DNA of 64,000 bases from Symsagittifera roscoffensis. Taxonomy: Eukaryota > Xenacoelomorpha > Acoela > Convolutidae. Location of the stretch: positions 49,181,011 to 49,245,010 of the forward strand of contig NC_087065.1 of assembly GCF_963678635.1 (NCBI RefSeq), given 5' to 3'. This document shows positions 27,131 to 37,100 of this stretch, piece after piece (position 1 is the stretch's first letter; each line of letters opens with the position of its first letter). A program made the position numbers and the translations under genes. The notes below the pieces were generated by a model. The model ran no database searches, was not told the DNA's origin, and was given only the letters and a program-made list of their open reading frames with translations.

Positions 27131-30100
27131 ATGGAGACCATGCAGAGGTTGACTGTCACCGAGAGAACAGAGAAGAGGCCAGTGTCCATTCGCAGCCGAG
27201 GCGTTGAACGGGATTGCAGGTCGATCGTCAACCAGCTGGTGACCTCGATGCCGAAAGAAGTATTGTTGAGAACTTCGTTCACTGAATATGGAACATCGAA
27301 TCAAAACCAAGCTACTGAGGAAGTCAGGATCAGGTCGAAATCTAGCTTCACGAGGAGAGTGCACTTCACGGATGCAAAAGAAGAATACGAGCCAAGCCCA
27401 GACTGTTCGTCCATGGACGAGACAATGTCCGGGGAGTCTGACACCTTCGAGCCAGTCAAGGACGTCTCCTCTGATGAGTCAGACACCTTTGAGCCCGTGC
27501 AGGACGACTTGTCCGGGGAGAGGTTGACTAGACCACCTAGGGGCAGAATTTTGTCCGGGGAGTCGGGTTCAAAGCGACCGATGGACAGAGTTTTGTCCGG
27601 GGAGTCAAGAAACATCTCAGACAACTTGGAATATGATGTTGAGGAATCAGTCGTTTCAAGTGGTGACTCGAGACCCCAGTCCTGGGACAACACGTCTGAA
27701 ACAACTTCCAATTCCGATGTGTCAGAGATCGCAATCCACTCCTTATTGGTAGACTGGAAGCAGCGTGGGCTGGACCGAGAAACACATCAGGATCCAGACA
27801 GGGACAGATACACCTCAGATGAAGAGGGCACTGTGGTAGATAATGCCGCAGACGAGCTCGAGCTGATAGCAGTTTCAAAACGCCCAACCAGATTGCTGCC
27901 ACATGGTACAGTCGTCCGTACCAATCTGGAACCATCTGTGCAAGAAGCGACGCCTTTGAAAAAGATATGGTGTGTCAAGTTGATGGACGATGCTCATGCT
28001 CCGGAGATAATGAGTGGGCAAATGAACGTGGTGAAGACGTATTTGAAAGCCAGGTACAGGCTGTCGGATCTCCTGAGGGCTCAACGAAATGATAGAATGA
28101 CGAGCAGTCTGAAAAGATGGATCGAGAATGGAGCACCTGACAAGGGAGACTTGGAAGAAGACAGCTACAAAATCCTGAAGCAATTTTACCTGAAGAGGAA
28201 AGACTTGTTGTACCTGAATAAGGACGGAATCGTAGCCTGTAAGCGCAAGGAGGAGGACAAGGTCCTTTATAAATACAATTCAATAGTGTTACCACAGTTG
28301 TACCAGACTGAATTGCTCTTTCGCTCACATGATCAGATGGGACATCAAGGCGTGGACAAAGTGTATAACAGGATACAAAAACGATTCGAATGGCCGGGAT
28401 TGAAGAAGGCTTGTGAGAAATGGATAGCCGCATGCCTGTCTTGTCAACAGGCAAAGGATCCCAGGAAACTAAGGTTCCCCCTACAGTCAATAGAATCGTC
28501 AGGTTTCAACGAAGTGGTGCAAATTGATCATCAGAAAATCTGCATGACAGCAACGGGCTATAATCAGGTGCTGGTAATGATCGACCATTTTACAAAGTAT
28601 GCGGAGGCAGCACCCTGCATGACAGCGTCGGCAGAAGAAACATGCGATCATTTGATAAACGTGTGGATAGCAAGGCATGGCTGCCCCATCACGTTCCAAT
28701 CGGACAATGGCAAAGCATTCGTAGGTGATCTCACGAAAGAGTTAATGAAAAGGTCGCAGGTAGCGCAGGCCCACTCGACCACTTATCACCCGCAAACGAA
28801 TGGCCTAGTCGAGAGGCAGAATCGCACACTGGTATCCATGTTGAGAGTCTACTGCTCACGCTATATGGATGACTGGGACAAGCACTTGCCGCAAGTGATG
28901 GGTGCTTACAACAGCACGGAGCATTCCACCACGGGAATAAGTCCGCATATGATGCTGACGGGTCATGAAAAAGCACTCCCGTTAACGTTCTTCTACCCTG
29001 AATATGAAGGGAAGAGGACAGCACCGCAAACGTACGTGCGGGACGTTATTAGAAGACAACAGGACCTCAATGACTTATGCAGGAGGAATACGCAACAGGC
29101 GCAAATTAGACAAAAAAGGAGGTTTGATAAAAGAACAGCCGATGCAAAAGCCTACTCAGTTGGCGATTACGTCTGGGTGTTCCAGGAAGTGGTTCCACCA
29201 AAAGGAACCAAGAAACTATTAAAGAAATGGCGTGGTCCATTTCAGATAACAGAGGTGCATCAAGGAGGTCGTTTTTATCGGCTGAGCACCGGAAGAGCGG
29301 CTCATTACGAGAATATCAAACCACACAACGCCTCGTCCGAGGATTGGTGCATCCCAGCGGACATGCAAGAGGGAGACTATTTAATAGTGGATCCTGCTTG
29401 TGAAGTGAATGAAAGGGGTACTCGCGACAAGAACGACGGGAATGAGATGGTGGACAATTGTGATCTACCACTGGATCTCGAGTTGACTGAGCGAGTAGAG
29501 GTGGACGATGAAACTCTACCCTATGCCGAAGAAGACTGGGATTGCCCGGAACAAACCGAAATTGACAAAGGAATACAGCCTGACTTTCCGCTCACTATGG
29601 AGACACGCCAAAATAAGAGGGGAAAAAACCAGAAGAAATACCATCCGTATGGCGAGGACTTCGTTGTAGACCGGATAGTAGTGAGTGATGTCATAGACTC
29701 GCTGGTGGGGCTGGACGAAGTAGCAATGCTAGAAGAAATCGACCTTGTGAACGATATGGATCAAGATTGGATCGACGATCGATCAGAACCGGAAGTGGAG
29801 TTCGAACCAGAAGCGGAACAGACTCATGAGCAAGAACTAACAAACTTGCGCGTGCTCGAATGGCTCCACGATCTGCCGACAGATCCAAAAGAGACGATCC
29901 TGACGATTCAGGACGTCGACAGAGACGGCGTCAAATACATCAGTCATGACAATACCGAGTCCAACTGGGTCGCCCCAGATGGTCCTCTACGTGTTCCACA
30001 ATCCAACCTCGGTCTCCTAGACTTTGGGCGATCGACGGGGACGTCGATGGATATTTTTGTCCGGGGAGTGGGGGTAGGACTCACCCACACCGAAAATCTC

Positions 30101-30676
30101 ATAATAAAAAAATTGAAATCGGCAAGGGAAACCGGAGAACTAGAGACAGAGGGCGAGAATGCTAAGAAACCACCTTTTGGACGAATCTTTGAATCGTATT
30201 TTGATCTCCCGAACCACTATTCGAACAATATCGTTATAACGGACAGCGATTTCATACTCACGGAACGCACGTGCGCCATAGCGATAACTGCGGACGTAAG
30301 CTTTAAAACAGCACTAGCGGCCGACTTTAAAAGAGAGTACAAGAATATCGAGTTTTTATGGAAACAGAGGCCGGGTGTAGGAGGAATGATAGCGTTACCC
30401 CCTGTTGCATCACAGATACCAGGGAAATATTTGTGTTTTTTGGTTACGAAAGCTACTGATAGGCAACACGTGAATCCGGAGAGCTTGGTGTTGGCCTTGA
30501 CTCGACTTAGGGATTTCCTGGTTGAGAGAGGTGTGACCTCTCTCTCGTTGCCAGTATACGATCCTAATAGGGGAAAGCTACATCCGAGAGAGTTGTACGC
30601 TCTTGTGCATGTGATATTTTCAGAGACTGACATAGAGGTTTACTTACATAAAAAATACTATCTGAGCATATGCTAA
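27131..30676 (+). CDS. Gag-Pol of element B, C-terminal part: integrase and macrodomain-like region
   Basis: It continues the same frame as the upstream part with no shift, so natively it is one 3160-codon ORF. Numbered from the gag start: acidic linker with LSGE repeats; integrase zinc-binding H2379, H2384 and a CxxC near 2414; catalytic triad D2445, D2504, E2540 with the D,D35E spacing; GPF tail near 2680; conserved DWCIPADM and PACEVNE(K/R)GTR segments; FVRGVGVG stretch; and the macrodomain-like segment ~3013-3160 ending in YYLSIC. The ATG at 27131 follows the TGA directly, so internal initiation is conceivable but not supported by anything else. The last ~480 residues are not part of a normal Gypsy integrase. 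Confidence 0.88.
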   Translation: METMQRLTVTERTEKRPVSIRSRGVERDCRSIVNQLVTSMPKEVLLRTSFTEYGTSNQNQATEEVRIRSKSSFTRRVHFTDAKEEYEPSPDCSSMDETMSGESDTFEPVKDVSSDESDTFEPVQDDLSGERLTRPPRGRILSGESGSKRPMDRVLSGESRNISDNLEYDVEESVVSSGDSRPQSWDNTSETTSNSDVSEIAIHSLLVDWKQRGLDRETHQDPDRDRYTSDEEGTVVDNAADELELIAVSKRPTRLLPHGTVVRTNLEPSVQEATPLKKIWCVKLMDDAHAPEIMSGQMNVVKTYLKARYRLSDLLRAQRNDRMTSSLKRWIENGAPDKGDLEEDSYKILKQFYLKRKDLLYLNKDGIVACKRKEEDKVLYKYNSIVLPQLYQTELLFRSHDQMGHQGVDKVYNRIQKRFEWPGLKKACEKWIAACLSCQQAKDPRKLRFPLQSIESSGFNEVVQIDHQKICMTATGYNQVLVMIDHFTKYAEAAPCMTASAEETCDHLINVWIARHGCPITFQSDNGKAFVGDLTKELMKRSQVAQAHSTTYHPQTNGLVERQNRTLVSMLRVYCSRYMDDWDKHLPQVMGAYNSTEHSTTGISPHMMLTGHEKALPLTFFYPEYEGKRTAPQTYVRDVIRRQQDLNDLCRRNTQQAQIRQKRRFDKRTADAKAYSVGDYVWVFQEVVPPKGTKKLLKKWRGPFQITEVHQGGRFYRLSTGRAAHYENIKPHNASSEDWCIPADMQEGDYLIVDPACEVNERGTRDKNDGNEMVDNCDLPLDLELTERVEVDDETLPYAEEDWDCPEQTEIDKGIQPDFPLTMETRQNKRGKNQKKYHPYGEDFVVDRIVVSDVIDSLVGLDEVAMLEEIDLVNDMDQDWIDDRSEPEVEFEPEAEQTHEQELTNLRVLEWLHDLPTDPKETILTIQDVDRDGVKYISHDNTESNWVAPDGPLRVPQSNLGLLDFGRSTGTSMDIFVRGVGVGLTHTENLIIKKLKSARETGELETEGENAKKPPFGRIFESYFDLPNHYSNNIVITDSDFILTERTCAIAITADVSFKTALAADFKREYKNIEFLWKQRPGVGGMIALPPVASQIPGKYLCFLVTKATDRQHVNPESLVLALTRLRDFLVERGVTSLSLPVYDPNRGKLHPRELYALVHVIFSETDIEVYLHKKYYLSIC
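27426..27604 (+). repeat. Four TTGTCCGGGGAG copies in the pol linker of element B
   Basis: Copies are at 27426-27436 (first T missing), 27509-27520, 27551-27562 and 27593-27604. The full copies are read as Leu-Ser-Gly-Glu in frame and the first as Met-Ser-Gly-Glu, with no synonymous variation. Confidence 0.7.
30032..30096 (+). promoter_or_regulatory. 65-nt near-invariant nucleotide element within gag-pol (element B copy)
   Basis: It is the counterpart of 3808-3872 (A) and 53718-53782 (C). The core is a T5 run, then TTGTCCGGGGAG at 30057-30068, then a G-rich segment. Here the 12-mer is read in a different frame (Val-Arg-Gly) from the Leu-Ser-Gly-Glu copies upstream, so the nucleotides rather than the amino acids are what is shared. 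Confidence 0.6.
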
Positions 30677-31118
30677 GAATTGCGCTCGGCGATAAGTGGT
30701 TTTTATTAAGTTGCTCGATAAGAATCAGAGTCAAGTTTTAGGTTAGGTTTTAGGTACAGTATTAGGGATTAGGTTTTTATATGAAAGTATAGGTGTGTGA
30801 TGTTTATGTGTTTATGTTATGTTATTGTTATGATATGTTTTATGTTTGTGTCATCAAGGTGACAGCGCTTATTCGTGCTACTCTGACAAAGATAAAGGTG
30901 GACGATCCACCTTGGTGCTAAATTTTAAATCAGAATTGTGAAGAGAATTTCAATGGAGAGTTTTAAAGAATTGATTGATGTTGCATCCAAAAATGATGGT
31001 TCTAAGTCGCGACCTGTTTTTTAGATCTTGATTGATCGAAAATTGTTTACTGAACACTGAATCAGAGGAGACAGAAAGAAATTACACGACACGACAAGAA
31101 GAATCAACACGAAAAGAA
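30677..31118 (+). other. Spacer between gag-pol and ORF2, element B, with splice-acceptor-like site
   Basis: AT-rich spacer with TTAGG-like and GTTATG-like short repeats. CTGTTTTTTAG at 31014-31024 followed by ATCTTGATTGATC matches the acceptor-like site of element A. Nothing resembling a promoter stands out. Confidence 0.6.
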
Positions 31119-34100
31119 ATGGGTGACACGAACGAACTCATGGAATTCCTCTCAGCGAGTCTAGGAGCGACTCTAGACGAGATCTATCAGCGGCTGATCG
31201 ATTGTGATTTTACACGAGAAGACCCGGGGTTGGCGATGTTTGTGGTCGCACTCCTCAATGCACTGGGAAGAGAGGGTCGAGGGAATCGCCCTACAGAAGT
31301 CGTGTTGATGTTGGCCTTCGGTGAGTCCGGGACCGCCGAGAGAGGCCGAAACCGATTGATGAGATGGAGGCGCGGAGAGATGTCTGGCCACGACCTGGCT
31401 CGTGAGCCAGGACTAGGTGAGCAAAGGGACCACCGGCTAGGTGAGATGCCCTTGCCCGTCCAACCTGCGCAGCCACTCATTGGAGCGAAGAGACAACGTG
31501 ATGGGCCAGGCCCGTCACACTCTGTCGACTCTCCAACAGCTGCTCCTCCCCTAAAGAGAGTGAGAGTGAGCGAGATAGAGATCCAGACGTCGGAGACGAT
31601 TGAGACACTGGAGAAGAAGGAGAGAGATCAGAGTGAGCTGTGTGCCAAACTTCAGGAGTACAGGGCCATAGCTCGGGAGAGAGACGAATGGAAAAAGAAA
31701 TTTGAAGATCTGCAGGTGGCCTACAAGGAGGATGAGATAAAGCACCTGAAGGAGCTGTATATGGCGAAGGTGAGTCAAGTGTCACCGGAAATCCTGGCGA
31801 GCATGAGGTCCTCGGAGGGATCTAACGACACACGCCCCAGGACAACAGCGCAGGAGCTGTGCGCATCGAGAGGACCTGAGGTTCTGGATTTGCGTGCATC
31901 AAGGGGGCCCGAGGCTCCTCAGCAGACACGACCGTCTGCTTCGAGTCAGAGGTTTACGATACCAGACCCTTCTGACACCTATCTAGCTCCTCAATTTCAG
32001 GAATCGTTTAACCAAGTGGCCAGAGCCGCGATGGATGAGATCAACAGAGGCACTGAGCGGACACTGGCTAGGATCGTTCCTTCCCAGCTTCGTGATCATT
32101 CATCAAATAGCTCGGAGCGAGCAACCCGCTCGATAGCGTGTTCTGCGCCTGGTGGAGTCTTTGAGAAGTCTCGCGTGGTAGACATCAGGAAGAATCTGAT
32201 GGCACGTCATCAGTTCACGCAAGTGCCAGCCGAGCATCCTCGAGCCTGCCTGAATGGCATGAGCTGGAACCCCGCCACGAACGACCAAGTAATTCCCCCA
32301 GGGAGTCGCCATTTGATCATTGGAGACAGTTTGGTGAGAGATCTGAATGAGATCTTCGTCTATGGTCATACTACCATTCTGTCCTTTGGAGGAGCCTCAG
32401 TGGCTCAGATCATCAAAATGATGGAGTTCCAGAGCGAGGATCATTTGGATACATTAATAATAATGCTGGGGACCAATGACGTCTCGAGAGCCCCCGTGAC
32501 TCCGGAGAACAAGTGGGAACCTCTATTGGTGTGCCTATTGAACGAATTGAAAGAAAAGTATAGACCCAAGCTCGTGATCCTGTGTACGATACCACCAAAT
32601 CCTTTGGTGGGCACTATAGCTGCAGATTTCATGAATGGCAACGTGACGCGGTGGAATGAAATGACCCGCAGTCTGGTGAGAAACAACCCTGGCGAGTTGC
32701 GACTCCTGGATCTCGAAAATATGCTGCGCATGACTGACCACATCGCGCTCACTAAAGATGGAGTGCACTTCAATACCCAACGAGGGAGGCATTGGATTAA
32801 TGATGTGTTTCAGACGCAATTGAGGGAAGCGGAGCAAGAGTCGAGGGCGACCGGTTCTTTGGCTCGGGCCAATTCGACCGGAGGGAGTAGAATAAGGGCA
32901 ACCGTGCCCGAATCCCTCGCCAACCGTCTAGGGCCCTTGGCAACGGAGACGGTTGGAGCCGCAACCGTCGCTCCGAGCTCGAACGTGAGAGACAGGCTAG
33001 GGACTGCTCCTCCTCCCAGGCCGCAATCGATTGGAAGCCGACTCGGCAGATCGGTGGAACAGAACAACAGGAATAACTCCCAGACCGCGTCTAGGAGGAA
33101 CGATTCGCCTGCCACGACAAATCCTGCTTCGACAGCAGGACCGTCTACAAGTACCGTGCCAGCGGAGGGGATCGAATCAGGCAGCAGGCTGCTTTGGAAT
33201 AGATCAGATCCTAGTCATTGGGGTCAGTATAAGACGGACATGTCGGCGAAGTTGAATATGAATACCTTGACGTGTCGGGAGGATGCGATGAGAATGACTG
33301 GCGGTGAAAGTCCCACAGTGTCGCGACTTTATCGGATACCGGGTGTGGATTGGCTGCTAGCAGAGCAGGAGAAATTCAGCTCCTCGACCTCACTCCGACA
33401 TGTAGACCTGGATGGATTACCTCATGACAATACCTTTGGACCTTTAAACACCCGGTCGCTCACCGACGTTCAAGATAGGACCCGGGAAAGGACACCACCT
33501 GTGCGCAAGGGCAAGTTCCAGACGGAGAACAAGCCCAATAACAAACATCACAAGATGTACAGACAATTCGCTAAACCACCCGGTCAGACGCCGGGCGAGT
33601 ATTCGAGGGATTACCCCCGAACTACAACAGTGGTTGGAGACGATAAGAGATACGGGAACCTGAAGGCCCCAATAGGCGATGGCCTTTTTGCAGCTTATGA
33701 CCCCTTGGACATGAAGGCTGCCAAATATCTGGTTGTGGCCGGCTCCGATTATCTCTACACGCCCCGTTCTCTATTCTGGCCCGATGTGATTTTCTTAACG
33801 GCGCCTAAACTGGACTGGGGACAGGCGATAGGCATGATGATAAGTGTACGGAGAGTGGTCAGCATGGAGCCGCAGGTAATAGTAGTTGCAGGCTCAAATG
33901 ATCATCTACAAAGCAGGGGCTTGTTGTCACGTCTGACGGATGGATCGATCCCGAGTAACGAAGTTATAGGGGAGGCGATAATGACACTGCTCTCGGCGAT
34001 GACCGAGGTAGAGGCAGCAGCAAGACAACGTTTCACCATGAATGTGGTGAAGGTGATCTTCGTATTGTCACCAGGCTACGCTGCGTTGCCTGAACCCCTT

Positions 34101-37100
34101 CAATTTGTGTACACAATGGTCACGACGATAGCAGAGGGGATATTTAACGTGATAATTCCTGCCCCAAACAGAGTGGTGGACCCGGACAATTACTATCCGT
34201 CCCGATCTGAGCTTCCCGCCGTTTGGGCTGACATCTCGAATGCCATACAGGGGCTCAGAGATTGTAGCACAACTAGGTTGGTGCTAGATGAAGTTCTGGG
34301 GTTGGAGCTGTCCAACTTTGCAAGATTATTGAAGCTAAGACCAGGGGTCGATGACGATCATCTATTAGTACAACAGGTGGCTGATGATCTCTGGTTCAGA
34401 CAGATGGATCAGGCAGAGAATGAGCAGGGAAGGATGATCAGAAAGAACATGACGTCAGCAGAGGAGGACCTCATGGCAATGGCTTTGCGTACGAAACCAC
34501 ACAACAATATATGGTTGTACCTGTCACCGAGGCTGTGCAACTTGGGTGAGGACGCGTTTGAACATGCGCCGGCAATAATTAAAGAGATACATGTGTATCT
34601 GAAGAATCTACTTAATGCCCGGGAGTTGGCTGGAGGCAAGATGTTGAAACTGATGCAAGACGTAAACACGATGTCGCTGGATAAGTTCCAAGCTGACGTG
34701 CTGGCCACAAAGGCACAGTACGAACGATCAGATGCTATCTTGGGTGGAATGGGAGTGGGATGGACGCCATCTTTCCTATCGACGTGCTATCCGAGGGCAT
34801 CTAGGAACCTGATCGCGAGTTTCGTCAAAGACATCAGGAAGTTGTCGATTGGCCTGGTGCTAGCCTTATACGTGACATTTGGTCATGAAAACTTTGTGAA
34901 AGGACCGGCAAACCTCTTTACCCAAGCATTGGCCGATTTAAGATTGGATGGACTCCTGACTCTGATTGCCATGACCTATGGTCGACTGGGAGACTTGCTT
35001 GTGCTATTGCGTTACCCTGAACAACTACAGGGACCCAGTCGTGAGTTCAATGCACAGTTGGAAACTGCCTCGCTCAAGAAGATGAAAGACTGGAGGACTC
35101 TCCTACTTCAATACCTCTTGCAACAAAACAGAAGCGTCACAGGAGAGGACAAAGTGGCGACGAACGCAAGCGAATGTAAGCAGTATTGTGGCATGCCCTT
35201 ACTAACAGACTTAGCTGTTATGATGCGGATTGATCCGTTGGTTCTGGTCCACGGACTGAGGGAATTCGTCACAGTGGTGTATGGACCGGTGATGTCCTTT
35301 GCGTTCCCGGATGTGCAAGTTAAAGCGTACAGGAATTCAGTGTTGTACGTCAACCTGGTCTCAGTAGTGGATTGTTCCGTGCTGAATTGGGTAGAGCAGA
35401 GTGAACTGAGAAAGCTGGCTAGCGATGATAGGCTATTCGGAAGAATAGCAGAGCCAGGTTGGGTGTTGATGGACTTCAACAACCACTTCAAATGCCGAAT
35501 GGGCCGTGAGGATCTTTCCCACATCCAGTTTAACCCAAAACTCTGGAATTTGAGACCAGTGGTGAAAGATACAGGAGAGGCTGTGGTAGTACCTCAATTG
35601 CCGGGAGCCTATGCCCATGCGAGAGAGAATCAACAAACATGGCTTCCTGGGTCCAGGCCGCTGCCGGACCAATGCCATCGATATCCACCGATAAGGAGGA
35701 TGTTGTTGGGAGTCACATCTCCCATCATTGCCCCTCGTATCGGAGCAGCTCGTGACGCGGAGAAGAGAATGCTGAAGTGGAGTGGAGGGATGGAGCCGCG
35801 CTTCATCAGCTGGAACGCTGCCGCTGCGCATACGTTTGACTTCTCATTCCCCGATGCCTGGAGCAGGAAAAAGATCAAGGCACTACCCTCCAGGAGACCA
35901 GAGGTCTCGGCTGAAACGTGGAACGAATTATATCCTTCAGCGGATGACTTATCGAGACTGAAGTGGTCAGGAGAAGCGAAAGTGGTGATGCTGGAGGTGG
36001 CAAGTGAGAGCAGAGGTGGCTCATATATAACGATAGAGGACCTGGCCCCACATGGCGAGGAGTTGGTAGAGTTCCTGGTCGATGATGAATTGTTTTATCA
36101 TGCAGGAGACATGACCGTACCGGCTCGGCCGGATTCGGACACAGACGCGCGACAAGGACCCTCGGGACCTAGGCCGAAACCTGATGCGGACGACGATGAA
36201 TTGATGGATCAGGACGATAACGATGATGGGACCGGAAGTAAGACGGAGAAACCGGGAGAGACCGATCTAGGAGCGTTGGAAAGGGACTTGCTAGAATACC
36301 GGTTCAGTGAAGACGACGATGGGGAAGTCGATGGGAGTTTATTGCTAATGGCACCATCGTCCTTCATGTCTCCTACAAAAGAGGCGTCGGCCGATCTATC
36401 TCCGATAGACCCAATAAGCCAGGCTAGAGAGTGCCAAAGCAGGGATCCGCAGAAACTGCTTTATGAATCACCAAGGAGGAGGAAAATCGAAGAGTCAATG
36501 AAGATATCGTTCATCAGCACATTACCAGAAGAAGAATGGGAAAGATATCAAATGGAGTTGGAAGGCAAGACAGGAGCAATCTGGAGCCGAGTAAACTTCA
36601 TGGAGAAATCTTGGGACGTGATAAGGCGATATGGGACGCAGTCCATAATGAAGGCGGGATTGAACCAACCCATCATGCGTGAGGTCCTGGAAAAAATAGT
36701 GAGCTCCATGGAGTCGGATGTTCTGACCGAGTCAGTAACAGAAGACAGTGCCGATGATCAGCATGTTGCAAAGAAATTACCTGTCAGACGAGCCAGGAAA
36801 GGGCTGAAGCGACTAAAAGGGAAGACAGGAAGTCGAGCCATGAACCCGAGAGTGGTGAAGTCAAGAGCCAACGCAGTGGTGACCTCTTTAACGAGCGCAG
36901 GTCGTTCAGGCGAGAGCGGGCAGGGAGATAGTACAACACTGACAGGGGGAGAAAAAGAGAATCTGATACCCCCTATGCTCTTGGCAGGTCTGACCGTAAC
37001 CGCCACAAGGTCGAAGAAGACGGCGCGAACCCTGGCAGACACTAAGTTAGAAATGGAAGTAATCAGTCAATGTGGATCTGGAGGACTTGAAGATTATAGG

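Noticed and set aside
30735-30780. TTAGG-rich stretch resembling telomeric repeat
   Set aside because: Only a few irregular TTAGG copies in an AT-rich spacer; no tandem TTAGGC array.
31173-31785. Long antisense ORFs inside ORF2 and gag-pol of all three elements
   Set aside because: Shadows of GC-balanced coding sequence; no start context, domains or conservation independent of the sense frame.
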